From Melanopsichium pennsylvanicum (Eukaryota; Basidiomycota; Ustilaginomycetes; Ustilaginales): a stretch of DNA of 64,000 bases. Positions within the stretch are counted from its first letter, which is position 1; each line of letters begins with the position of its first letter. Both the position numbers and the translations under genes were made by a program. The notes beneath the pieces are model-generated. The model ran no database searches. It saw only the letters and a list, made by a program, of their open reading frames with translations, and was not told where the DNA came from. The stretch spans positions 62,001 to 126,000 of the forward strand of contig OAPG01000013.1 of assembly GCA_900208305.1 (NCBI GenBank). The letters run 5' to 3'. Shown here in pieces: positions 21,214-32,300 of this stretch.

Positions 21214-24200
21214 ATGTCGAAAGACGTCCCACTTCCCTCGAGCTCATCCCCTCGATCCATATCCAATCACACAACAACTTCTTCCAGTCAACCATCACCT
21301 CCCTCTTTTGTCCCCAGCACCCATATTCAACATTCGACACTCGTCACCTCCTTCGAATCCACCTCTGCCCAACTCCAACCCCGCCTGGCTGACGATCACC
21401 ACCACAGCAAACTCGGTCTCTCTCTTTCAGCACCGCATCTACCCATTTCAGCCTCTTCATCATTCAACAGCACCCACCCTCTGCCAATGCTGAACCATGC
21501 CTCGTCCGCATCCACTCATTCTGCCAATCATCCATCCGCGTCGCCACAACCCATCCCCGTGCCCATCGACAACACTCTACGAGGCGCAGATCACGGTGTC
21601 AGTCCCATCATAAATGCTCTTCGTTCACCCTATCCACCAAGTCCAAGCTACTTTGTCACCATTGTTCCACCACACGATTATCCAATTTCTCCAAACGTCA
21701 GTCAATATGAACGCGATCGATTCCAACGAGGCTCACTTCTGCCTCTCTACCCAACTCTCGGCGGTCAGCTCTGGGCCATCTCACGCGAGTTCTCTTTGCC
21801 ATCACTTGGAGGTTTGATGCTCTACCTTGCCGACGATGGACAAGGCAACCGAGGTCCAAGGATTGGCGATGCTGCATGGCAGGCTCTCTGGTCAAGGTAC
21901 TTTGCCGACGACGATGCCACATCCACCTCCTACAAGCTCCCGCTCGCGTTTCCATCTAGCCGCCGCTCGTCTATTGTACCAGCCGATTCCTTTGCTGATC
22001 CTTCTGCATCGTCCAGCGCCCATGTTGCCGATCTTTCCCGCTCCACCCAAGCCGAAGCCTCATCAAGCCGACCCAGCATCCCATACGTGTCTTCACGACC
22101 TTCGCCAAGATTCGAAGCGCTAGCATTCTCACGCAGAGACGCTTCGGACGACTGGAGTCCTTCAGCACGCAGCGCTGCTTGGTCTGCTCACGCCTCTTCT
22201 TCGGCTGCTCGTCTTCCCATCCCTCCTCCACCCTTCCCTACTTTGCCCATCCTCGCGCGAATCGAATGGCAGGTTGACTACAACAAAGCCTCCTGGTGGC
22301 ATCCCTGGATTGCGGCTCGTACCGCACCGAGCCACACCAAAAGACCTCTTCACAAGCCTAGGCGCAGCATGCATTTGGCGAACAACGCCTTCGAGAATCG
22401 AGAATTGAATGCTCGCCCTGAGCAGGCCGAGTACGAGAACCAAATCGCCCATCTTCCAGCTGCGAGCCATCTGGAGCGACATACAAAACATCTAGAGGCT
22501 CAGCACGTTGAAGCGGTGGAGCCAGCGTCGACTTTAACTCGAGCGTTGTCACCAATAGAAGCTGCGCCATCAGATGCAGAGCTATTCTCTATCCCATCGC
22601 CCACGTCTTCAGCCGTGTCGTCACCACCTGCAATTCGAGCGCAGTCGCCAGCACACGTATGTCAAAGCGACAGCGACGCGCTTGCCATCCCTTTACCTCC
22701 TTCTGTCGCCGGAGACGACGGAACAGAGTCGATTCGCTCTGTGCCTTCATCCACTTCAATGCAATCTCTTCGTGAAAGCCAAGATGCTGTTCACGCACCT
22801 CTCGAGGCGAACAAGCCACCAACAGAGGCGTCGCACATCAACGAGTCGTCGCTTCAGGAGCCACCAACTGTGCCCGAGCAGATGGAGGAGGCTCCAGTGG
22901 CCGTACCCGCCTCTGCATGCGTCTCGCCCTCGGACGAACCACTCCGATCGGCAAGAGCGAGCATTGTATCGATGGACTCGGATGGTCACCTGCATACATC
23001 CTCCGCCTCGCGCGCATCCACCAAGGCAATCCCAACAGAGCCGAACATTGCCCCTTCGACATCGTCCCTTACCACCCCTTCACGCTCAGCCTCACCTCAA
23101 CCACGTCTCGAGAGCGGTGCTGCCTTGCTCAACTATCACGCTTCCCCGGATCACAGCCGCACCGGCTACTCGGAGCTTCTCGAAGTAGGCGATGCAGACG
23201 AAAAAGAGACCGAGCATGATGCAAGTTTCACTCGAAAGCCTCTCCCACTGGCGCACGACGGCGATTACTCGGCTCTTCCCGACTCTCCTGTCTCAGAGAC
23301 TCACGAGATGCCCAACGGTGCCGCTGCTGCTGCGTACGAACATCAAGATTTCCCGCACCAAGGGTTCGCGCTGCGTCACAGCTTCATTATGGACGCTGGT
23401 GACGAGGCCATGTGGCGCGATCTTCAGCATCCAGGAATCGACGACATGTTCCCCGAACCTAGGGATGAGACTCAGGTGCCGCCATCTAACAACAATCAAC
23501 AACGCGGTTCGAAGCAGTCATTGGCAGAGCTGCACGCCGAGGTTCAAGCAAACGGCTTTGAGCTTGTCAACAGGTCAGAGCACCATGACGCAGTCTACCA
23601 CCAGCAGCACACAACGAAGCCGCTTTGCACATTGTCGAGAGAAAGGCAACAATCCGAAGAGCTGCCGCACCTGCAAAACTTTGCTTATGAAAACGGTTTT
23701 GAGCGCGAAGGCTACTATAGCCCGCAGAGATCCAACATTGCCAGGATCCAGAGCTGGATCGGAAAGACACCTACGGGTCCACCCAATCCTTCGCACGGCT
23801 TTGAACACGATTTCAGTCGTGACGCCGAGCAGGAAGAGTTAGCCTTGCCCAAAGAGTCGGACATCGACGAAGTTGTCGGTCTCTGGGCCAGCAAGATCGG
23901 GGAGGATCCTTACCGGCTTCCCCACATCAATGGTCCCATCACATTTGTGAACGGTAACGAAGATGACAATGCAAGCGTTCGTGCTGGTCCAAGCAACGTG
24001 CAGGCGGAACAACCACAAGACCGAGAGTCGGAGCCACGCGAAGCCGAATCAACCTTGAACGCAGCACCAGCGCCAGCGTTCTCGCTCCTCAGCCCGATTC
24101 ACCTTGACGCGGCAGCATTCGGTGGCGTCAAGCCCCAACTCGGGAACCTCACCGTCCCACTATCACCTCAACTTCTCAGTCCAACCGCAGTAGGCGACGC

Positions 24201-26664
24201 TTTCAACACTTCTCGCGCTCCTTCCTCGGTGCAACGCTCCGTCTCCACTCCCACCGTCCAACATCATCCTCCTTCCTCTCCATCCTCCCTGGCCCCGCCC
24301 GAAGATCGCAGCCGCAGCTCTGCCAGCCGTCGCAACTCTGGCGATCTCAGCGACACCCTCGAGGAAATGCAGAAGGCGCTTGAACTCCTCTCGCCCGGAT
24401 GCTCGCCTAACCCTGGCCACGGTCCTAGCCCGGACCCCGCTTTCCGAAAGATGTCCAGCCGCGACAGCCTAGCCTACGCACGCAGCCTCTCAGCCTCCGT
24501 CACCCCTAGCCCGAAATGGATTGCGAGGGCCAAAGCTGCAACGGCCAAGAGCAGCAGGAGCACCAAAAGAGGCACCTTTGCCGCTGCAGGAAGCCCCTTT
24601 GACCGAGGGCAAGTCTCGCCGAGACCCGCGAGCACTTCGGCAGTGTCGAGCTCAAGAGCGCCAGTTTTTAGGGCTCCTTTCAGCGCATCAAGGCTGATGG
24701 AGTTCAGTCAAGCTGATCAGACGCCGATGATGCCGAGGTTGGCCAAGACCGAAGGCGGCGATGCGGATTCAAATCGGTCCAGAGAGAGCGATGAGACAAA
24801 TGCCGAGCTTCATGGGAGGCCTTCCAAGGAGTTGCTTGATCAGAATTTCTCGCCTCCTGGCGATTCGGCAGAGTTGAATGTGGTCGAGGGTTCACGCGCC
24901 GAGTCTTTCAATGCTGCTACGCCGAAGGTCCACGAGCGAAAGCTCGAAGAGGTTGGAGATACGACAGCACCTGCCGTCCTGGAAAAGGAAGCAGTCGTTG
25001 AGCCTGACGCCCCCGAAAAGCCGGCTGAAGGCGTTCAACGCACCAGGTCCGCTGAGCCCACCAAGATGGCCGCGCCTGCGGTGGTTCGCACGGAAGAGAA
25101 AACTCTGCCAATTCCGCCCGCATCAGATTCCGGAGTGGAGGCTGTGGACTCGCAAGAGCTTCTCCCCTTCCTTGGAGATGATCACGAAGACGGCATCGCC
25201 TCGATCCAGCGTTTCCTTCGTGGCAAAGTGGTCTCTGCCGCTGACTCGGACGCTTCTCTGTCCTCGCACAATGTCTTTTCCGCTTCTGCAGCGCAAGAGT
25301 CCAGTCCGAACGGCACGATCATTGAACTCTCTTCCAGCCCGGATAGCGATATTCATTTTGCCACATCCTCCTCGTCCCCAAACGTCGTTGCAGATCTGCC
25401 ACATACTTCTGAAGCAGCTCTCGAGCTCATTCGAATCGGGGCAGAACAATCGCAATTAGCCGCAGGTCACAATGATGAGGAGAGGCGGAGTCAGCATTCG
25501 CACACAACCAACTCTCACCACCCGTCCGGAGCCTACTCGTCGAACTCGAACAGTCCGAAGAGAGGAGAGACGCAACACGAGGTGAGAACACCAAGTTTTA
25601 CTTATGATGCGCACTTGACGTCAGAGCCGACTACGGTGGATACTCAGTTGAGCAGCGGGGCCAGTGTTGACGAGCGGGGGTCGTCGGCGGCAGGGCAGGT
25701 GATCAAGACTTACCTGGGAATGAGCAGCTCGCCCAGCGATGAGACGTCCTTCAGGGGAGCGCAGGAACAGAGGCAAGGGCAGGATAGCATCACAAGCTCG
25801 CCATCAAAACATTATGCTCAATTGCACCCGCAACAGCAGAAGGATGAATCAACAACCGGGCAGCATCAGCACGGCACTGACGACTTGATCGAGCCTTGCG
25901 TGCCTTCAGTTGAACCTCGAATGGCTTCCACGACCGAATCGGCCTCGCAGGTAGGAACGAGTCCCGCTATCCCAATGCTTGCTTATCGCTACGCTTCGTC
26001 TCCTGTTCACTCGGACCACTTCTCACCAGTTCTCCCCGCCGTACCTACGCACGACTATTCGCTGGACGAGGACGAGATTCGAACAATGAACGAAGACACG
26101 CGAGCTGCTGTTCGCGAGGCGCTGTCGGCCTCCACTGCTCACCACGTCAACATTGCTCCCGGCACCTCAGCCTCTTCTGGTCCACTTTCGCCCAAGAGCA
26201 GCACCTCGCCCACATCGCCGCTCTCTAGTCACTCGTCTGTGCTTACCGGTGATCCCTTCATGCGTCATCGCGCATCTTCATCGAGCTTGAACTATACCGG
26301 CAGCGGTTCGAATGTCTCTTCGCCTAACCTGACCGGCACGACGATTGTTGCTGGAACAGGGCTCAACAAGAGGCGCCCGGCCCACCTCAATCTCGAGATC
26401 GACGACTCAGCCAAGTCTCCACCCAGCAATGCAGCAATGAGAAGACTACCCTCGACGTCACCAAGGGGACGATTTGGCCAGCTGCCACCAAGCCCAAGTT
26501 TGCACCCGAGCTACAAGATGGGTGCATCCAGCCCGCTCAGCCGGAGCTTCCCAATTATGGCCGGTACAGCGGTGATGGGAAGTCCTCAAGGGAAAGGAAT
26601 CGGAAGCGCTGGAGGATACTTGCCAAGTCTGGCGAGTGTGACTAGTATCGAAGGGGAGTTTTAA
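21214..26664 (+). CDS. Large Ser/Pro-rich conserved fungal protein of unknown function
   Basis: From the ATG at 21214 the protein is 1,816 residues; I chose this Met because sequence before it looks like untranslated leader although the frame is open back to 20632. I cannot name a function. The only ordered-looking part is near the N-terminus: about residues 143-230 contain FVTIVPPHDYP, RGSLLPLYPTLGGQLWAI, REFSLPSLGGLMLYL and a GPRIGDAAWQALWSRYF segment, followed at about residue 350 by ARIEWQVDYNKASWWHPW. From memory this arrangement recurs in uncharacterised fungal proteins. The remaining 1,400 residues are Ser, Pro, Ala, Glu and His-rich, with many SP/TP dipeptides that could be kinase sites, and look disordered. 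No membrane segment or catalytic motif is visible. It could be a signalling or polarity scaffold, but that is inference. Confidence 0.6.
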   Translation: MSKDVPLPSSSSPRSISNHTTTSSSQPSPPSFVPSTHIQHSTLVTSFESTSAQLQPRLADDHHHSKLGLSLSAPHLPISASSSFNSTHPLPMLNHASSASTHSANHPSASPQPIPVPIDNTLRGADHGVSPIINALRSPYPPSPSYFVTIVPPHDYPISPNVSQYERDRFQRGSLLPLYPTLGGQLWAISREFSLPSLGGLMLYLADDGQGNRGPRIGDAAWQALWSRYFADDDATSTSYKLPLAFPSSRRSSIVPADSFADPSASSSAHVADLSRSTQAEASSSRPSIPYVSSRPSPRFEALAFSRRDASDDWSPSARSAAWSAHASSSAARLPIPPPPFPTLPILARIEWQVDYNKASWWHPWIAARTAPSHTKRPLHKPRRSMHLANNAFENRELNARPEQAEYENQIAHLPAASHLERHTKHLEAQHVEAVEPASTLTRALSPIEAAPSDAELFSIPSPTSSAVSSPPAIRAQSPAHVCQSDSDALAIPLPPSVAGDDGTESIRSVPSSTSMQSLRESQDAVHAPLEANKPPTEASHINESSLQEPPTVPEQMEEAPVAVPASACVSPSDEPLRSARASIVSMDSDGHLHTSSASRASTKAIPTEPNIAPSTSSLTTPSRSASPQPRLESGAALLNYHASPDHSRTGYSELLEVGDADEKETEHDASFTRKPLPLAHDGDYSALPDSPVSETHEMPNGAAAAAYEHQDFPHQGFALRHSFIMDAGDEAMWRDLQHPGIDDMFPEPRDETQVPPSNNNQQRGSKQSLAELHAEVQANGFELVNRSEHHDAVYHQQHTTKPLCTLSRERQQSEELPHLQNFAYENGFEREGYYSPQRSNIARIQSWIGKTPTGPPNPSHGFEHDFSRDAEQEELALPKESDIDEVVGLWASKIGEDPYRLPHINGPITFVNGNEDDNASVRAGPSNVQAEQPQDRESEPREAESTLNAAPAPAFSLLSPIHLDAAAFGGVKPQLGNLTVPLSPQLLSPTAVGDAFNTSRAPSSVQRSVSTPTVQHHPPSSPSSLAPPEDRSRSSASRRNSGDLSDTLEEMQKALELLSPGCSPNPGHGPSPDPAFRKMSSRDSLAYARSLSASVTPSPKWIARAKAATAKSSRSTKRGTFAAAGSPFDRGQVSPRPASTSAVSSSRAPVFRAPFSASRLMEFSQADQTPMMPRLAKTEGGDADSNRSRESDETNAELHGRPSKELLDQNFSPPGDSAELNVVEGSRAESFNAATPKVHERKLEEVGDTTAPAVLEKEAVVEPDAPEKPAEGVQRTRSAEPTKMAAPAVVRTEEKTLPIPPASDSGVEAVDSQELLPFLGDDHEDGIASIQRFLRGKVVSAADSDASLSSHNVFSASAAQESSPNGTIIELSSSPDSDIHFATSSSSPNVVADLPHTSEAALELIRIGAEQSQLAAGHNDEERRSQHSHTTNSHHPSGAYSSNSNSPKRGETQHEVRTPSFTYDAHLTSEPTTVDTQLSSGASVDERGSSAAGQVIKTYLGMSSSPSDETSFRGAQEQRQGQDSITSSPSKHYAQLHPQQQKDESTTGQHQHGTDDLIEPCVPSVEPRMASTTESASQVGTSPAIPMLAYRYASSPVHSDHFSPVLPAVPTHDYSLDEDEIRTMNEDTRAAVREALSASTAHHVNIAPGTSASSGPLSPKSSTSPTSPLSSHSSVLTGDPFMRHRASSSSLNYTGSGSNVSSPNLTGTTIVAGTGLNKRRPAHLNLEIDDSAKSPPSNAAMRRLPSTSPRGRFGQLPPSPSLHPSYKMGASSPLSRSFPIMAGTAVMGSPQGKGIGSAGGYLPSLASVTSIEGEF

Positions 26665-27040
26665 TGAAACTGCAGACAGTACTTCTTGGTCAAATGTAGT
26701 GCTTGATGTCGGACTTTGATAGTCTGGACTCGCCATTTTTACATGGTAAAGATGAATAGAACCATCTGCTGAGTCTGACTTTGCAAGTTGATGTGTTCTT
26801 CTGAGGGTTGTGTTTTAAGACCTAGTAGAGACAACTATGAAACGGCATGGGTTGAGACGAGAGTCAAGGTGAAAATTTCAGAGTTTGTTAGATTTTCCAG
26901 CGCCTCCTCCACTTTGACAAGATCTCATCAAAAACGACAAGAGGTGGGAAAAGGGTGCGAATCACTTTGCAAGACCAACCAACCAACACCATTGAACCGT
27001 GACGAATCTACACACGGTTCATGCCGATATACGGGCGAAA
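26665..27040. promoter_or_regulatory. Intergenic region upstream of NAT3
   Basis: The 376 bp hold the 3' end of the large gene and the presumed NAT3 promoter. A frame overlapping the NAT3 start on the same strand (26788-27087) is not conserved. No clear motif was recognised. Confidence 0.4.
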
Positions 27041-27673
27041 ATGTCGCATTTGAGACCTTTCAGAGCGACGGATCTGTTCAAGTTTAACAATGTCAATCTT
27101 GATCATTGGACCGAGACTTACTCTTTATCATTCTATCTATCGTATCTTGCTCAATGGCCTGATTTGTCGTTCATACAAACTGCGCCAGCATCTGGGAGAA
27201 CGATGGGTTATGTGATTGGTAAAGCCGAAGGAAATAATCCAAACCCTTCTTCATCTTCTTCGCTCACTTCAAGCCTCAAACTCAAGTATGCACCAAATCA
27301 ACTTCCAAGTTTGCATGGACATGTTACAGCTATCACCATCGCTCCCGAATACCGTCGTTTAGGTCTAGCAAACGGTCTCATGGCACTATTGGAGGATGTA
27401 AGCGATCGAGTATACAGAGCGTATTTCGTAGATCTCTTTGTAAGACCGAGCAACACAACTGCGGTAACAATGTACGAAAAACTTGGATATCAAGTGTATA
27501 GAAACGTCAAAGGCTATTATTATGGAGGAGGCGCAAAAGGCAACGACGAAGACGGATTTGACATGCGAAAAGCCCTTCCTAGGGATACCAACCAAATCAC
27601 AGTCAGAAGTAACGGCAGAAATTTTATAGTTCATCCTCAGGATACCATCTTTGAACCTGCATACAGACCATAA
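27041..27673 (+). CDS. NAT3: NatB N-terminal acetyltransferase catalytic subunit
   Basis: The 210-residue protein starts MSHLRPFRATDLFKFNNVNL, nearly the canonical NAA20/Nat3 N-terminus (MTTLRPF...DLFKFNNINLD), so the Met at 27041 is the start rather than the in-frame Met at 26999. A GNAT fold follows: SFYLSYLAQWPDL, GYVIGKAEG, HGHVTAITIAPEYRRLGLA with the acetyl-CoA-binding RxxGxA, and VRPSNTTAVTMYEKLGYQVYRNV near the C-terminus. NatB acetylates nascent proteins that begin Met-Asp, Met-Glu, Met-Asn or Met-Gln, working at the ribosome with the auxiliary subunit Mdm20. A Ser/Asn-rich insertion (about residues 67-82) is extra to the usual family length. It is intronless and convergent with BET2. 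Confidence 0.92.
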   Translation: MSHLRPFRATDLFKFNNVNLDHWTETYSLSFYLSYLAQWPDLSFIQTAPASGRTMGYVIGKAEGNNPNPSSSSSLTSSLKLKYAPNQLPSLHGHVTAITIAPEYRRLGLANGLMALLEDVSDRVYRAYFVDLFVRPSNTTAVTMYEKLGYQVYRNVKGYYYGGGAKGNDEDGFDMRKALPRDTNQITVRSNGRNFIVHPQDTIFEPAYRP

Positions 27674-27751
27674 GTTAGTATCACTACGAAATTTTAACTC
27701 GATCATCAAATTCCCCAAACCAGTCCTCGCGCAATGCGCTGTGAGTGCGTC

Positions 27752-28860
27752 TCAATCCCAGACGATAGGCGGTGGTGTTTGGTAGGGTCGATCGATACCC
27801 AACCTCTTTGTCACGCGCAATGGCATACAGTACGTCGGATCGACTTCTTGTAACCCTTCAAAGCCCAACAGTGACAGCCCTATACTCGCCACGAAGGATG
27901 AGAAAGGAGAGCGTTTGGTTAGCATTCTTTTTCCCATCTCGGATCGTTTGAGCTTTGGATATACATCTCGAACTTACCAGCACAACCAAACACTGTATGA
28001 AACACATCCGAGACGTTTTCGGGTCTGTCCGCAATACCACCATCGTCCGGATCTTGCGCCGACAAGATAAACTGACTCAACTTGTTTGCATTGATCCAAT
28101 GCAACCTGCCCAACACGCTCAACGTAGAGAGTACCCACCAACTATAGCATACATCTTCCAATTTTTGCGGCCTGCCATTCAAGCCTCCATTGGGCAACTG
28201 CCGCTCCGCTAACCACCCGCCTACCCTATCAGCATCTATGCTCGGCAGTGCTTTGAGGATGGATAGCGCACCGACGCAAACCCAAGCCTGGGCGGCATGA
28301 GACTCTGCACCTGGTCCAGTACCAAATCCGCCATCAGGATTGCGACACGCAAGAATGTGGTCGACAGTGAGTTGAGTGTCCAGAGACGAAAGTGCGTCGA
28401 GGTGAGCCAATGCGGATACGGCGCAATAGAGGAACCTTGTATCTGTCTCGCCCCATTTATCGCCTTGTATCGCTCCATTGGGAAGTTGTAATCCTAAAAT
28501 AAAGCTCATGATCCTTTGTCGAAGGCCTCGAGAGTCAATTTCGGATAAGGCATTTTTGATAGCCAAGATCTGAATGGCGGAAAGAGTGCTATGCACATGT
28601 GCATCGTGTCCCGGAAAACTGCCAAAACCTCCAGCTTGATCGTCCCAACAACTAAACACAAAATCTATCAAAGCTTGTCGATCAAGCAACTCTGGTTTTC
28701 CTAAGATTTCCAAAGCGGTGAGTCCCCAATAGACACCATTCATGCGCAGATGGGTGGTAAAGTGATAGGCGAGAGAATCTCGTTTCTTGTCAAGCGCTTG
28801 TACAAAGTTGACATGTAACGGTATTAGGAGCTTCTGTGGACCGGTGGATATCGAAGCCAT
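27752..28860 (-). CDS. BET2: Rab geranylgeranyltransferase (type II) beta subunit
   Basis: Two exons, 28860-27978 and 27879-27752, joined across a 98-bp intron with GTAAGT donor and TATAG acceptor, encode 336 residues. The start at 28860 (MASISTGPQKLLIPLHVNFV) is preferred over an upstream Met at 28950 because family members begin just before the LxxxHxxFI/V helix. Prenyltransferase beta repeats are clear: GGFGSFPGHDAHVHSTLSA, LQLPNGAIQGDKWGETDTRF, NPDGGFGTGPGAESHAAQAW and LPNGGLNGRPQKLEDVCYSW. Zinc ligands are expected at the Asp and Cys of EDVCYSWW and the His of DVFHTVFG just before the intron. With the alpha subunit Bet4 and the escort protein Mrs6 it attaches geranylgeranyl to Rab GTPases. 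It is divergent from MSH3. Confidence 0.93.
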
Positions 28861-29399
28861 GTTTGGAGTTATGCGTGACAAGACAGTGCCGTAGAAGACA
28901 AGAAGAGAACTGAGAATTGTATGAATGGTGGAAGGGCTTAAAGTGTACAAGACTTGAAAGGAGCGAGGGGATTAAAGAGTGAAATAACGTTAATCGGTGC
29001 GAAAAACACCGAGAAAAGTAACACTTAACTCTTTCACCGACAAAAGAATATTAATAATAGGACCCTAATTGAGCTCAGCCGTGAAATTCATTGCGACTCA
29101 ATTCTACCAGGTTTAAGCCGCAAAAAGTCTCAATTGGAGGCGTTTCAGACAGTGATTGATGGACCCTTTATACTCGTGCAGCTTGCTTACTGCGTTCCAT
29201 ACCACCATCCCTCCAACATCTCCAACTCATCATTCCCTCTAACAACCGTGACCTCATTTTGGAAGCTAAACTCACATAAAGGTAGCCCACTGAGGCCGAG
29301 ATTGATGATCAAAAACATCTTTCCTTCACCCCACGCCACGTTGAAAACCACCACCGCCACCACCTTCACCACCATCATCCTCATCCTTGATCCTTGACC
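28861..29399. promoter_or_regulatory. Shared BET2/MSH3 upstream region
   Basis: The 539-bp region separates the divergent start codons and presumably contains both promoters. CT-rich and CAC-rich sequence precedes the MSH3 ATG (29340-29395). No specific factor site was recognised. Confidence 0.5.
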
Positions 29400-32300
29400 A
29401 TGCTGCCACCTTCTCAAAATTTCACTGGTCAAGCAAGCATCAGCGATTTCTTCAAGCCAAAATTATCCCAACCGGATTCCATTCAATCCGGTTCCAATAA
29501 CTGCCACATCCGACCCAACCCCTCTTCATCCTCGAGTACCACATTTGAGCCTCCACAAAAGCGGCCCCGAGTGGCTGACAGCAAGAATGGAAAGCCGCGC
29601 AAAGACACCATCGATCGCATGGCCAAATGGAAATTTGAGCCGGTCAAGCCTTCCCCTACTCAGGCCGACAGTGTAGCAGCAGAAACCTCACAAGCGCAAC
29701 CTTCAAGGAGTCAGAAGGACATCGCGAGGCACGAGGCATTTACAAACAAGCTGCTGGGCTCAAATTTTACCATCGATAGACACTCGAGGAATCAGATGCA
29801 AATCGAACACATGTCTGTTCGAGATCTCTTGTCGCCAAGTGGATCTCCAGCTATTGGCACTGAAGAGGTCCATGCTATCGTGATCGATGACGATGATGAC
29901 AATGATGGCGAAAGAGCAAGCTCGAGCTCGAACCGCTTCATCCAATTTGCCTCATCATCTGCTCCCTCGTCCGCCGTTAGCGACAGCAGGAAAGGCAAAG
30001 CAAGGACAGCAGAGGCTCATTCGACACCCACATATACCCCCTTAGAAATGCAGATTCTCGAGTTGAAAGCAATGCATCCAGGTGTGCTGCTCATCATCGA
30101 AGTGGGCTACAAGCTCAAGTTCTACGGTGAAGACGCCCGAGTCGCTTCTCGCATCCTCAACATCATGTGCTTCCCAGAGCGCAACCTGCTTACCGCAATG
30201 ATCCCCGTACATCGACTCCACATTCACGTCAAGCGCCTCATCCAAGCAGGTCACAAAGTTGGCGTGGTGCGCCAGATCGAAACGCGCGCGCTCAAAGCGG
30301 CTTCCAAAAACGCATATACGCCCTTCGTACGCAAACTCACTGCGCTGTATACACAGAGCACCTGGATCGATGATCTGTCATCGACCGATGACATGATGAA
30401 TGGTGTCGGCATGGGCGGACAAGGTTATACCAACCAACCCAAGAGCTTGATGGCCATCGTGGAGCAATCGGAGGGAGGTAACGGGGCTGAAGATAAGGTG
30501 AGCATTGGCGTGGTCAGTGTCGAAGTCAACACGGGCCATTTGACGTACGATCAGTTCAGTGACGGCTTCGCCAGGAGCGAGTTGGAGACCAGGATCGCGC
30601 ATTTAGCTCCAGCCGAGGTGCTCGTGTCCAAGAACCTCACCAAACCTACCGAAAAGGTCCTCTCTTACTTGCTCGGCAGTGGAGAGGAGGGAGGGGTCAG
30701 GATCGAGCGACTGAACACCAAGCCCAATTACAACCAGGCTTTCGAGGCAGTCACAAAGTTCTATCGAGATCAAGGGTTCACGAAAGCCAGTACCAAGGAC
30801 TCGGGCGAAGCCAACGTTTCTACTGCAACTGGTAGCGACGACACCCAAGCCGATACGGAGAGTGCGACGGCCAAAACTTCGTTCACGGCTCTCGTTCTCA
30901 ACTTACCGCATCTTGCTCTGATCGCTTTGGCTCAGATCATCTCTCATCTCACCTCGTTCAATCTCGAAAGCATCGCCACGCTCAGCACGAATTTCTATTC
31001 GTTTTCATCACGCACCACCATGCTGCTGAACAGCAACACGCTCGCTAACCTCGAGATCTTCCGTACAACAGATGGGAATACCGAACGCGGCTCACTAATC
31101 TGGCTTTTGGACAAGTGCAAGACAGCGTTTGGCCGACGTCTCTTACGCAAGTGGGTGTCTCGCCCATTGACCGACATCAAAGCGTTGGAGGAAAGGCTGG
31201 ATGCGGTCACCGCACTCAAGGATGGGGGAGGGTATGTGGTCAGGACGCTGCCGGAGCTGTTGAAGGGCTTGCCCGATCTCGAACGCGGGTTGGCGAGGAT
31301 GACTTATGGCCGTGCCACTCCTACCGAATTGGCTACGGTCTTGTTGAGCTTGAACCGCGTCACGCAAGAGTTCAAGTTGGAAGAGGCGACGAGTTGGAAT
31401 ACGAAAAGCAGCCTCATCGAATCCCACCTGATGTCATTAGCAGAGGGTAAGGAACCCGTGCAACGTTATCTGAACCAAATCTCGATACGCGAAGCTCGTG
31501 CGAACAACAAGGCGTCCCTATTCCCCGATACATCGCTTTACCCTGCCATTCAGGAAAGCAGGGACAACATCAGCATCATTGAAATCCAACTTCGAGACCA
31601 TCTCAAGGTGATCAGGAAGATACTCAAAAGGCCGAGCTTGGAGTACGTATCTGTGGCTGGGGTGGACTATCTGGTGGAGGTGAGGGTGGCGGATTCGAGA
31701 AAGGTGCCGGTGGATTGGTTGAGGATCAGTGCGACCAAGAGTATGGTTCGATTCCATACACCTGATATCATCAGAATGACAAAGTTGAGAGATCAGCATA
31801 AGGAGACCTTGGAGGTCAAGGCAGACGCAGCGTTCAAAGAATTTGTTGGGCAGATGTGTAAACAAGAGTACCTAGCATTGCGCAATACGGTGAATAGTCT
31901 GGCGGTGTTGGATGTTCTAGTTTCGCTGGCAGAAGTTGCGGATGGTCCCGGTTATACTCGACCCATTTTCATCCCTTCTTCACTCGAAACCAAATCCACA
32001 GCAGTCGCCAGCACCAGCAACACCACCACCACCAACATGACCACACTTACTAACAGCAGCATTGGCGTACCTGTCGAGATCAAGGGTATGCGACATCCGA
32101 TCCTGGAAGCTACGTCACCTTTACCATATATCCCCAATGATGTCTCGTTATGCACAGCAAACGCTTCACCAGGGGTGGTTTTGATGGGATGCAACATGGG
32201 TGGGAAATCCACTGTTGCACGTAGTTTGGGACTATGTATCATTCTTGCACAGATTGGATCGTACTTACCTTGTACTCACGCCAAGTTGGGATTGCATGAT

